From positions 662,001-726,000 of the forward strand of contig JAIGNY010001603.1 of the NCBI GenBank assembly GCA_020152595.1: DNA of 64,000 nt, given 5' to 3'. Shown here one piece after another: positions 33,401-43,389 of the stretch. Source of the stretch: Chiridota heheva. Its lineage: Eukaryota; Echinodermata; Holothuroidea; Apodida; Chiridotidae. Below the pieces are notes generated by a model. That model ran no database searches, was not told the origin of the DNA, and was given only the letters and a program-made list of their open reading frames with translations. The position numbers and the translations under genes are program-made. The first letter of the stretch is position 1. Each line of letters starts with the position of its first letter.

Positions 33401-34560
33401 GTCTGTACATACAACCCAGTAGAGCGTAAAACTAGCAGTGCTCTGTAGAGAGTATGATATACAAACTTAAATGATCAGTGTGTGTATTCGCAGAATCAAT
33501 ATATACTGTAAGATAACAGCTATGGTAAGATCAGAAAAGTAAAACACCAGAATAAAACTTGGAAAATGATGATATCAAAAGCACATAAATTGATCAAACA
33601 GGTTAAAACGACGTAAAATACATGCAAAACCAACAGTTAAAAATCTAAACATTGGCAGGATCCACAAACGAGGTAAAATAACAGAAAAACCAGGAGCGAG
33701 ATAAAGCACTGCTGCCATAAACGGCGCATACAAGATATATATCTAAAAGGACAACCTTGGTTCGTTTCTCCATTTCCAGTTTATAAATAGAAAAATAATA
33801 ATACAAAAGGTAAACAAGTTAAAGGGATAATGATCAAAGTAAGGAATATACAGTAAAAGACAATAAATATGATTAAATAAAGTATAATTATGAAAATATG
33901 ATTTAAAAAAAATAATGATTCTAAAACTTGGTTTCATAAGGTAAGATTGTAAAAGGTAAGATTTTATGAGGTAAGATAATAATAGTTTTGATTAAGGTTT
34001 AGATTTTGAATAGAGACTATTATTTCACAGAATAAAAAGCAAGATTCTGAATCCAAAGAGTTGATTTCATGTTGGAAGTATCTAGTACCTATAAGATAGG
34101 ATTGTGGTTCAAACAGTTCAAAAACGTTAAAATATCCTTTTTCCAAAAGGTAATCAATCAATGAAGGAGAAGGGAAGTTGTATATTGTTATCTATTATCC
34201 ATTTTTATAAATTTCATGTATCTTAAATGTAAACATGGTCAACCATTCACCTGAGAAGGTCAAATGGCTATTTCCTGACTGAACTCAACTTTCAGTACAT
34301 AGACTGTACAGTACATGTACAAGTATCTCTTGAGTAGATATTAACTGTGTAACACCCAACTCATTCATCAATTATGTGCTGTATTCAGATTGTACCAAAT
34401 ACATGTAAATGAATGCATGAATACTGTTTACACTTATAAATGTATGTATGTACATGTGTATACACACACACATACACACATATAAATTTTGCTAGCTTAA
34501 AATACCAGCTTCTACTATTTCTATGAACCATGTAGTAATGAAACATAAACTTGTACCTAC
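33401..34560. other. No gene recognised
   Basis: Probably LINE 5' UTR for some distance, then AT-rich intron-like sequence with GTAAGATT repeats near 33935-33985 and a short CA-type tract near 34460. Confidence 0.45.
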
Positions 34561-34743
34561 CTGCTTCCACAAAGCTGTCACTGGGATAGGATGCAGTCCT
34601 GGCTTTCTTGCAAATGGCAACTTGTTTAGTACGTTGACACGAAGCACACTTTAGAATGAAGTCTTGAACGTCACCAATCATGCCTTTCCAATAATACCTC
34701 TTCTTCAACTTTGCATCAGTCTTATCTCGTCCAAGATGAGCTT
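34561..34743 (-). CDS. Candidate exon: integrase H2C2 zinc-binding domain
   Basis: After TTTTGTCTCTCAG at 34744 the minus strand is open for 60 codons: SEAHLGRDKTDAKLKKRYYW, KGMIGDVQDFILKCASCQRT, KQVAICKKARTASYPSDSFV, EAG, then the donor CAG/GTAGGTA at 34561. The pattern H-x-G-x2-KT ... RYYW.GM..DV..F...C..CQ is the integrase H2C2 module used by Ginger-type and KRBA2/GIN1-like proteins. No stop or shift occurs and both splice sites fit the consensus. It ends in phase 1, which does not join directly to the exon at 29711 (phase 0). Confidence 0.6.
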
Positions 34744-34759
34744 CTGAGAGACAAAACTT

Positions 34760-35180
34760 TCTCTATGTTGATATACAGTATAAATAACAAATAGTAGATG
34801 TAAAATATATAAAAAAGCTATGATGCCAGCAATTGAGGAGCAATAATGAGTAACAAATTAATGTGGCAGTCAATTTAAATCAACTATTTAAATCCTTGGC
34901 GTGTACAAAATACATACATCAAAACTACAAATACTGTAGTTGAATATCATACATATTTGTTTAGATAATTAACTTACAGATCATCCCAAAAGATACAAGT
35001 TATTGCACCAGATTCATTTTACAAAATTAAACTAGAGCACCAACGGTGCAGTAGTTCATACGGAATCTAATATAAAATAGACCAATAAACTGGCATGCTC
35101 ACTAATAAACTTATAAACCTTTACCTCAAATTCATAAACAGCCTAAAAGTCATTGCTTACACTTTTCGTGCACTTTTTAT
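34760..35180. other. No gene recognised
   Basis: AT-rich intron-like sequence. Confidence 0.45.
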
Positions 35181-35184
35181 CCAG

Positions 35185-36240
35185 TGATGACCCTTAGACG
35201 ACCTTTAATATAAAATTTAATGATCATTATTTTCAACATTCAGCAATATACACTTCAATCTGTGGGAGAGGGCTTTTAGGTTTGTTAATGACCTCAAAAG
35301 ACCACTAAAGGATCTTTGATTCCTGAACACCCCAAAGAAACCAATAGATAATTATGTCCAATTAACCTTCAACAATATACACTTGTAGAAGGGGAAGGTT
35401 TTTAAGTGTTTTAGATAATGATCTCAAATACAAGACCTTTGACCTTCAATTCCTAAAACATCTCAAAGAAACCAATATTTAAAAGTCATTACAGTATGTC
35501 CAACTTTCACAAAGATACACACTTCAATCTGTAGAATAAAAAGGCTTTTAAGTGTTTTGTAGATGATGACCTTAAATGACCCTTAAATGGCCTTTGACCC
35601 AAAATTCCTGAACACCCCAAAAAAACCATTACCCAAAGATCATTATGTTCAACTTTCAACAATATACAGTACACTTCAATTTGTAGAAGGGTTTTCAGTG
35701 TTTCTAAATGACCTCAAATGACCCTTAAATTTAAATTATGACATTTGACCTAGAATTCCTGAAAACTCTGAAGACACCAATACCTAAAGATTCTGATGTG
35801 TAACTTTCAACAGTATGCACTTCAATCTGTAAAAGCAGGCTGGCCGCACCGGTTTTTCAGATAGTGGCCTCAATTGGCCTCTTCATGACCTTTGACCTTA
35901 AATACCTGAACACCCCGAAGAAGCCAACACCCAAAGGTCATTATGTTCAACTTTCGACAATATACACCTCAATTTGTAGGAGGAGAAGGCTTTAAGTGTT
36001 TTTAGGTAATGACCTCAAATGACCCTTAAATGGCCTTTGACCTCAAATCCCTGAACACCCCAAAGAAACCAATGTCCAAAAATCATTACGTTCAACTTTC
36101 AACAATATACACTTCAATTTGTAGAAGAGTTGTAGGTGTTTTAAAACAGTGACTTCAAATGACCCTTAAATGACCTTTGACCTGAAATTCCTGAACACCC
36201 CAAAGACACCACTACCCAAAGATCATTAGGTCCAACTCCT
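35185..36240. repeat. Tandem array, ~130-150 bp unit, about seven units
   Basis: The anchor CAATATACAC(TT) recurs near 35244, 35373, 35509 (as CAAAGATACACACTT), 35659, 35810 (CAGTATGCACTT), 35958 and 36102. Each unit also contains TGACC(T)...AATGACC, CCTTTGACC, a CCTGAACACCCCAAAGA word and a CAACTTTCAACA word. Units are diverged from each other. Perfect TGACCTTTGACCT occurs at 35886-35898 and 36171-36183. Confidence 0.9.
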
Positions 36241-36334
36241 TAAATTATTGGTAACCGTAACTGGCCCATCATCCAATGATCATTGGGTCGAAGTTAATCA
36301 AGATCCAACAAAGCCTGAGCACTTTCCACAATTG

Positions 36335-36436
36335 TAGATAGATAGATAGATAGATAGATGGAACTAGCTAAACAGACAGATAGATAGATGGATAGATAGA
36401 TAGATAGACGGAACTAGCTAGACAGATAGATAGATG
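36335..36436. repeat. (GATA)n microsatellite
   Basis: GATA/TAGA repeats are interrupted twice by the block GGAACTAGCTA(A/G)ACAGA. Confidence 0.95.
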
Positions 36437-36450
36437 TTGTGCTATCACAA

Positions 36451-36490
36451 TAGCTCCCACCAGCATGCATAGGCATGCTGGTGGGAGCTA
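36451..36490. repeat. Perfect hairpin, 18-bp stem, 4-nt loop
   Basis: TAGCTCCCACCAGCATGC at 36451-36468, loop ATAG, then the exact reverse complement at 36473-36490. It lies between the (GATA)n tract and unique sequence. Confidence 0.97.
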
Positions 36491-36499
36491 CTGTAAAAA

Positions 36500-38675
36500 G
36501 GATTTCAAACCTCCTTGCAAGTGGTGAGAAACTGCAAATTGAAAATGCCATGTTTCCAGTAGATCTTCCATTGTAGAATATTTTAATTAAACAGTCAAAA
36601 TAAATTGAATTCTTGTACAAAATGTAATAAACACTTTTCTACAGGCCGACTGCAATGCACATTTTGACATTTCAACTGATTTAAGTACAAAAATAGGAAC
36701 TTTGAAGAACAAACTGAGTTGATCTAAGTTAAAAATGCAACAAAATTGCACATATTTCTTCCCACTTCTGAAGGGGTTCAAAATATTTCATCTAATTTTA
36801 AAACACTGGATGTGATGTTTAGCATGATTATTTTTTCATTTCTGGAAGTTTAAAAGAATGTTTGAGCTAGTTTTATTGGAAAATGCTAAAAACTGAAGTT
36901 CTCCCATATGGTCTATGATAAATGCCCCTTTGAAGTTAGTTTTAGGTGTGGAGCACCATGTGGCCTATATGTCACAGTGGTTAACTACACCAGGAATGTT
37001 TTGCAGTATTCATCCAGATCCGGCATAGGTAATTGGAACATGATCAGAAACATGACCATTCACAATAACTCAATAAGATCTTTTTGATATAAAATACTTT
37101 ATACATTCATACAGGGAATAAATTATTAAAGACGAATTAAGCTTATAAAGCAAGTGTTTTTGTGACACTGTATCAAAGACCTTCATATCCACCCTATCAT
37201 TATTCTACCATGTCAATGTCAAATCATCACTGTACAGTTGTGGATCTGCCTTAAATAAAACCAAATCTGATCTGTACTCCTGGTCAAACATAGTACTAGA
37301 TGATCCATTACAGTATCTCGAGTCTTGATGGACTTCTCAGTCAAATTTAACATTCCACACTAGCTGGTTAACAAGCAGAGACTTCAAATTTGCCAGTACT
37401 TTGAAACAAATTTGCCAAAGAACATTCAGTTTGGTCAATACGAACATGTCCATTGACACCCACAGTGAAAATGAAAGCTGTATTAAACACGCAATGAGAA
37501 CAAACTTTTGAGTGTGACTGAAACTCCCAACACAAGGGTCATTTAGCCTATTATCAGGCCATATGGGAGCCAGTCTGGAAAACATGTAGGTTATGCCAAA
37601 GATCTTTGGTGTGGAGTTTCATCAATTTAGGATATTTTTGGCATAATTTTGCCCTTGATTTATAAAGAAAATTGTTAACTGTACATATGGTACATACAGT
37701 AGTACATAAAGATAAGAAATTCTCTATCTACTATTTCCAGTTAGTCATGTAACAAAATTTCATATTTAAGCACTAAAATGAAGATTATTTTTTAACAAAT
37801 TGTAACAAACACTTGTCAACATAGCATGTATATTTTGAACTTCTAGTAAAATCAGCATAAAAAACTGAAATTTTAATGAAAAAAAAATGATTTGACCTAA
37901 ATGTTTGAGGACACAAAGTTTCACATATCCTTCCATTTTTGAGGGGGTTTAAAATTATTTTGTTCAATGTGAAACATTAGATAATCCTATGTTAAAAGTA
38001 ATTTCTTTGGGGCTTGAATGGATTTTTGGTCTAATTTTCACATAAAATGTTAAGGCCATAGGCCTAATGTAGGCGTTCTTGTGTTCGGAGTTGACATAAC
38101 CTTGTACATGTGTGCGATCTCAGTACGGTTTTGCCAAGATGAAGGGGAAATTTTATCATTACAGTCAATAGGATATTTTTTATTAATACTTGTGTCGCCT
38201 CAGCCAGTCTGCGAAAATTAATGGTACTCATATATCATTGGAAACTATTATCTAACACACAACAGATTTAAAGAAAAATAAATTCTGTTCAGTATTTGTT
38301 GAAAAATACCCAAAAATATGTTTTTCTCCCATTGACTGCAATGATAACTGTTTTTTATTTTGACTGTATGTTTGAGATCGTCAAAAAAAAGTTTACGTCG
38401 GCGTGCACCACAGCATTCCAGGATGTCCGACCTCCAGAAGAGGCCCCAAGTCTATGAGCATTAATGACCCCACTGTTTTGTGTTGGGAGCTTCGACTAGA
38501 AGGACCTGGGCCCAAAGGATTAACACTAACGTTAGATTATAAATGATCATTACAATTTACAGGTCATGCCTTGGTTAGCCCATGACTTAGACTAGTACTC
38601 CTCGTAGTACCGTGGGAATGATGCCAGCCGTGTTAGTCTGGCTGCCGTTGGTGATGGCTGGCCGCTATCCCAATC
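36500..38675. other. Intron-like sequence, no gene recognised
   Basis: AT-rich. If the exons at 34561-34743 and 38676-38861 belong to one gene, any linking exon should be here, but I did not find a convincing one. Confidence 0.4.
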
Positions 38676-38861
38676 TCAACCCGTATTGAGATAAGGGATG
38701 TGTATACTGTTGAAACTTGGTCCTTCTTCTCCCTTCACAGTAAATTTCACTGCCGTTTTGCGTAAAGCACCTTTTTTTTCTTTAGTGTATCCCGATGGGT
38801 ACTGCCCAGATCGAAGAAAATCTTTTATTTCTTTTTCACCGAAGTGCTTACTGGAAGCCAT
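38676..38861 (-). CDS. Candidate first coding exon of integrase-domain gene
   Basis: From the ATG at 38861 (in frame with another at 38933) the minus strand reads MASSKHFGEKEIKDFLRSGQ, YPSGYTKEKKGALRKTAVKF, TVKGE. The motif YP.G.TK.EK..LR..A.KF..K is what I expect at the N-terminus of KRBA2-like or Ginger-like integrase proteins ahead of the H2C2 finger. The rest of the frame to the stop at 38676 no longer resembles the family, so the true donor probably lies earlier (a GTGAAG occurs right at TVKG). It is in the correct order and strand for the exon at 34561-34743. Confidence 0.45.
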   Translation of the reverse strand: MASSKHFGEKEIKDFLRSGQYPSGYTKEKKGALRKTAVKFTVKGEEGPSFNSIHIPYLNTG

Positions 38862-38939
38862 TTTTCTGTTCGTAGGCAAAATTCCACAGCGTTGCTGTAT
38901 TTCGTACATAAATATATATCTAACTTCGGTCATAGCTTA

Positions 38940-39474
38940 TCACTTAAATGCATAAAATTAATTGAAGGAACCGTACAGGCACACCAGTAAATTACCTAGT
39001 AAAATCAGTCTGGGGACCAAATTCACTAGACACTCGTTAGGAAATAAGGACGGGGGGACCTAATTTGCAGAAGGGGGACAAAATTTACTATCACACCGGC
39101 CCTCCACAGATTTGTCCTGAGATTTCCTCAGAAAATGTTAAATTTTCTTCAGAGTTCCTCAGAAAAAGTTAGTTTCTTCAAATATCCTTATGGAAGGTTA
39201 GAATTTCCTTATACAATGTTAAAGTTTTTTAGAGATACTTAAGACAGGATTGAAGACTAGTTTCCTTAAAAAGTCTACAAAACATTTGATATTTTCTTAG
39301 AAGATAACTGTAAATTGATATGATTTTTCAAAATTCTTCAGAGATCATCAAGTCTCTCTCGTAGCACTTGAGATTTAAAATCCTTAAAACTCATTTGCAT
39401 ATAAGTTATTATATGAAGTGACACTTTCATACATAGTATGCTCAATCAGGGACTGATAGCTACTGTAGGATGAG
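38940..39474. other. No gene; degenerate TTCCTCAGA-type repeats
   Basis: About 39117-39240 contains loosely repeated TTCCTCAGAAAA(A/T)GTTA words with ~30-50 bp spacing. No coding signal. Confidence 0.4.
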
Positions 39475-40695
39475 ACTTCTTATGGAGCCTGGGACGTCAT
39501 GTGAGACGTCATGTAACACATGGGGTGGGATGCCATGTGGGACATGGTGTAGGATGCCATGTGGAACAGGGTGGAATGTCATGCAGGACATAGTGTGGAA
39601 TGCCATGGAATGGAATGTCATTTGGGACATGGGATGTCATGTGGGACATGGCGTCCCACCCCATTTCAACAAGTCACGAGTAACACAGAGTGTGATATAG
39701 GTTGGGATGCCATGTGTGACATAAGGTAGGATGCCATGTGTGACATAAGGTAGGATGCCATGTGTGACATAAGGTAGGATGCCATGTGTGACATAGGGTA
39801 GGAGGCTATGTGGGACATAGGGTAGGATGTCATTGGGATATTGGGAGGGATACCATGTGGAACATATGGTGGGATGCCATGCGGGACATCAGGTGGGAAG
39901 CCACTGATGCGGGACACGGAAAGATGCCATGTGGGACATTGGGAGGGATGTCATGTGGTGCATATGGTTGGATTAATGTGGGACATACATGTAGGATGGG
40001 ATCCATGGGGGACATATGGTGGAATGCCATGTGGGACATATGGTGGAATGCCATGTGAGACACTGTATGGTGGAATTCCATGTGGGAGATATGGTGGAAT
40101 GCCATGTGGGATGTCATGTGGGACATGAGGTGGGATGTCATTTGGGACATGGGATGTGGGACATAGGGTGGAATGCCATGTGGGTCATAGGATGGGATCT
40201 TCTGTGGGACATATCATGGAATGCCACGTGGGACATGGGATGTCATGTGGGACATGGGGTGGAATGCCATGTGGGAGATACGGTTGAATGCCATGTGGGA
40301 GATATGGTTGAATGCCATGTGGGACATGGGATGGGATGTCATTTGGGATATGGGGTGGGATGCCATGTGGCACATGGGATGCCATGTGGGACATGGAATG
40401 CCATGTGGGACATGGGATGCCATGTGGGACATGGGATGTCAAGTGGGACATGGGATGCCATGTGGGACATGGAATGTTATGTGGGACATGGGATGCCATG
40501 TGGGACATGGGATGCCATGCTGGACATGGGATGCCATGTGGGACATGGGATGCCATGTGGGACATGAGATGGCATGTGGGACATGGGATGCCATGTGGGA
40601 CATGGGATGCCATGTGGGACATGGGATGCCATGTGGGACATGGGATGCCATGTGGGACATGGGATGCCATGGACATGGGATGCCATGGGGCTTAG
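39475..40695. repeat. 19-bp minisatellite with a diverged left part
   Basis: From about 40366 to 40686 units of CATGTGGGACATGGGATGC follow each other with exact 19-bp spacing and few variants. To the left (39475-40365) the same words occur in longer, irregular units (for example ~25 bp GATGCCATGTGTGACATAAG plus GTAG, four times at 39707-39800). Because 19 is not a multiple of three, each frame cycles through all three phases and none contains a stop. This explains the long overlapping open frames on both strands, which are not genes. Confidence 0.95.
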
Positions 40696-40927
40696 TGTGA
40701 GATGCCATTTTTAAAATTGCCAAGGTCATATGATATGGGTGTCAATTTGCATGGGCATGCGAACCATGACGTTATTTACAGTTCTAGTTTATTAGTAAAA
40801 CCTGCTAGAAAGTAAATTGATGAAAGGTATTTATTTATATGCATTGCCAAATATTATACCCTACTTCAATAACTTTTGGAAAATTGTTTCTAAGCATACA
40901 AAAACAACGAATTAACCTTCAAAGAAA

Positions 40928-41040
40928 TACATAAACATTTGCAATGGAATTGTCTCTATGACATCAAACACAAATTCATAATACTGTACAAAAAAATTAA
41001 AATGCAATTGGGAAATCTTTAAAAATCCATATCTCGTGAA
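40928..41040 (+). repeat. Dispersed repeat X, copy 2
   Basis: Counterpart of 15765-15875, including AAAATGCAATTGGGAAATCT and TTAAAAATCCATATCT. Located about 235 bp after the 19-bp minisatellite. Confidence 0.9.
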
Positions 41041-41044
41041 TATG

Positions 41045-42793
41045 ATATCAACCTGATTTTTGTAGCAAATTGGCTCTAAAGTATGCTCATTCAAATAAAA
41101 TTTTACAACAAAAAAAAACATGGAAATATTCCTTAATTAGTAATCATGGGCAGACCAACATTTGTGTATGAATGTCTTTCATCTTTCTAGAGTACTGCAG
41201 AAGTATAAAACACAATTCCAGGGATATTGGTATTTATTACATATTTGCATCTTTTGTGTAATAAAAATAAGATTTTAAGCAAAATGATATGTGATTGGGT
41301 GATATAGTTTAAGTGCCTAGCCATATGATAATAAGAAAAAGAAAAATTACTGACACTTAGTTTGAATTATTGTCTATACAAACTATATTCCTCATAGTTT
41401 ATTGTGTATTTCACAGAGCTTGAACACTTCTTGGTTGTTGAAATAAAGATTGAAAAATGAAACTGACTTTGTATCTTGTTTATTCTGTGTGTTGTTTGTG
41501 GCGGCAACATTAGCTAGATTGCTTTAAGATCTACTGTATTAAGAACATAAAAGTGGCAAAACATATTTCATCAAAATACATGTGAAATCAACAGAACGTA
41601 TGTGAAAAACTATACAATCTGCATCCCCCTTCCCTCTTTGATATGATATTTCAAATTGCCTTTAAGTCCCTAAACCACCTTTTAAAGGGGTACTAGACCG
41701 AAAAGTGAAAACATATTTTTAGGGGGACAACCTCAAAAATCGAATGCATCTCTAGCACGTAACGGTATAACAATTTTGTGGTTAATATGAATATTCAAGT
41801 GACCCTTGCCCTCACGTCATTAATTGTGGGCTATGGAGGCATGAAGTATATCTGCTGATGAATGATATATCTGAAATGGGCGCCTTTACTTTTCAGTCTA
41901 GTGCTCTAAGTTAATTGAAATTGATTTTTGCTCATTTGTAAAAAAACAAAAATAATATTTGAAACCACCCTAAGAGTTCACAGGATGAAAGACATGAGCA
42001 TATGTCTGTATGTAGAGGGGAAAAGAACAATAATTTCTAGTCATGCGCGGAAAATGTTTACTGGTAAATTATCATGTTTCCATCTGTCCAAATTGAATAG
42101 GAATTTCTTCCCAAGATAAAAATGTTGTCAAACGTTTTACCACAAATTATAGAAAGCTCATTAAGTACAGTGATCTTTACTCTATTTTTCTATGGTAAAA
42201 CGTTAGGTGGCGCTGGTTCAGAGAAATAATTGAGCTTTATATTATGTTCCAGGTACCAAAATCTTACTTTGCCTCCCCTTTATTGACGGATCCGTACTTT
42301 CATAACAAAGTCAAACCGTGATTATCCACATACTTAAAAAGTCCCTTAAATGTTCAGCGAAAAACGCCTGTGTTTGCCACAATATTTTGTGAAAATAGCT
42401 GTATATAAATATTTGAAATTACATGCAAACTTTCCTGTAAGCTGGTAAGTGTCCCCACAGTTTTGTCCAAGATTGTAGATATATTCAGGCAAAAAAGGAA
42501 AAGGGACAAAAACAAACAAATTGGACATTTAAATAAAAGAAATCCTGCCATGTATTGTGGAACAAAATAAAACTACTGTTTGTGATGTACCGGCGTACAT
42601 GTGCGATCCCCTCCACAAAATGTTGTGTTAACTACTCGAGGAACAAGGATCTTTAGTTTTTCTAGTGTACAAGTTTGGAAAAATGATAATTTTTTGTTTT
42701 TTCTGCCCTTTCATTCAAATTCTAGAAACGAAATTTGAAAGGACACAATTTTACCACATAGGTTGATATAGGCGGACGGGGCAGGGCGCCAGC
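41045..42793. other. No gene recognised
   Basis: AT-rich sequence. The open frames at 41928-42119 and 42346-42551 carry no recognisable motif. Confidence 0.45.
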
Positions 42794-43000
42794 CAGTGGC
42801 GTAGACACGAGGAGAATGGGTTCAAACTCCCATTTTTTTAAGGAAATTTGCAAAAATTGTTTAGTTTGTTTTTCAAATTTATTTGGTTTAAAAAATAAAA
42901 AATTGCCCCCGAAGTGCACTAAATTTTAACGCTTCGTCTTAAGAGGGGATCTAAAACCTTCTCGGACCCCGTCACTTTTATAATGCTGGCTACGGCACTG
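42794..43000. mobile_element. hAT-like MITE 1, 207 bp
   Basis: The left end reads CAGTGGCGTAGACACG; the right end is TGGCTACGGCACTG, whose complement is CAGTGCCGTAGCCA. Flanking 8-bp target duplications are GCGCCAGC (42786-42793) and GCGCTAGC (43001-43008), one mismatch. TIRs starting CAGTG and 8-bp duplications are hAT-superfamily traits. Confidence 0.8.
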
Positions 43001-43194
43001 GCGCTAGCACCAAGTAACCCCCAATCCCCCACCCCAGTCAGATGCAAAGCATACCTATTGGGGCAAAAAAAGGTGGGTTGTATTTACCAAAATCTATTAA
43101 AAGTAATATAACCATTTTTTAGGCCATAGATTTAACCAAAATTAGTTGCAGTCAAAACACTATGATTTTGTGGTTGCCTGATCTTTGCTCATGC

Positions 43195-43385
43195 CAGTAA
43201 TGTACTGTTAATTTTCGGGAAATCTGCTTCAGTTTTGGAGAAATTTCTGAGAAGTTTCTTCAATTTTGTGAAATTTGCTTCCATTTTCAGGAAAATATCT
43301 TCATTTTTTGTGAAATTTGCTTCAATTTTTGGAAAATTTCCTTCCTCTTCGGGAATATTTTCTTCAGTTTTCAGGAAATGTTACC
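43195..43385. repeat. Degenerate ~30-bp tandem repeat
   Basis: Words such as CTTCAATTTTGTGAAATTTG and CTTCATTTTTTGTGAAATTT recur five or six times with variants (TTCAGTTTTGGAGAAATTT, TTTTCAGGAAA). Confidence 0.6.
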
Positions 43386-43389
43386 AATG

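Noticed and set aside
36414..36620. Minus-strand frame with a PMHAGGSYCDS word, considered as an H2C2-like exon linking 38.8 and 34.7 kb
   Set aside because: The key region is the perfect palindrome, no finger cysteines follow, and no splice sites fit.
39666..40729. Overlapping frames of 70-180 codons on both strands
   Set aside because: Forced by a stop-free 19-bp repeat; no start context, splice site or family similarity.
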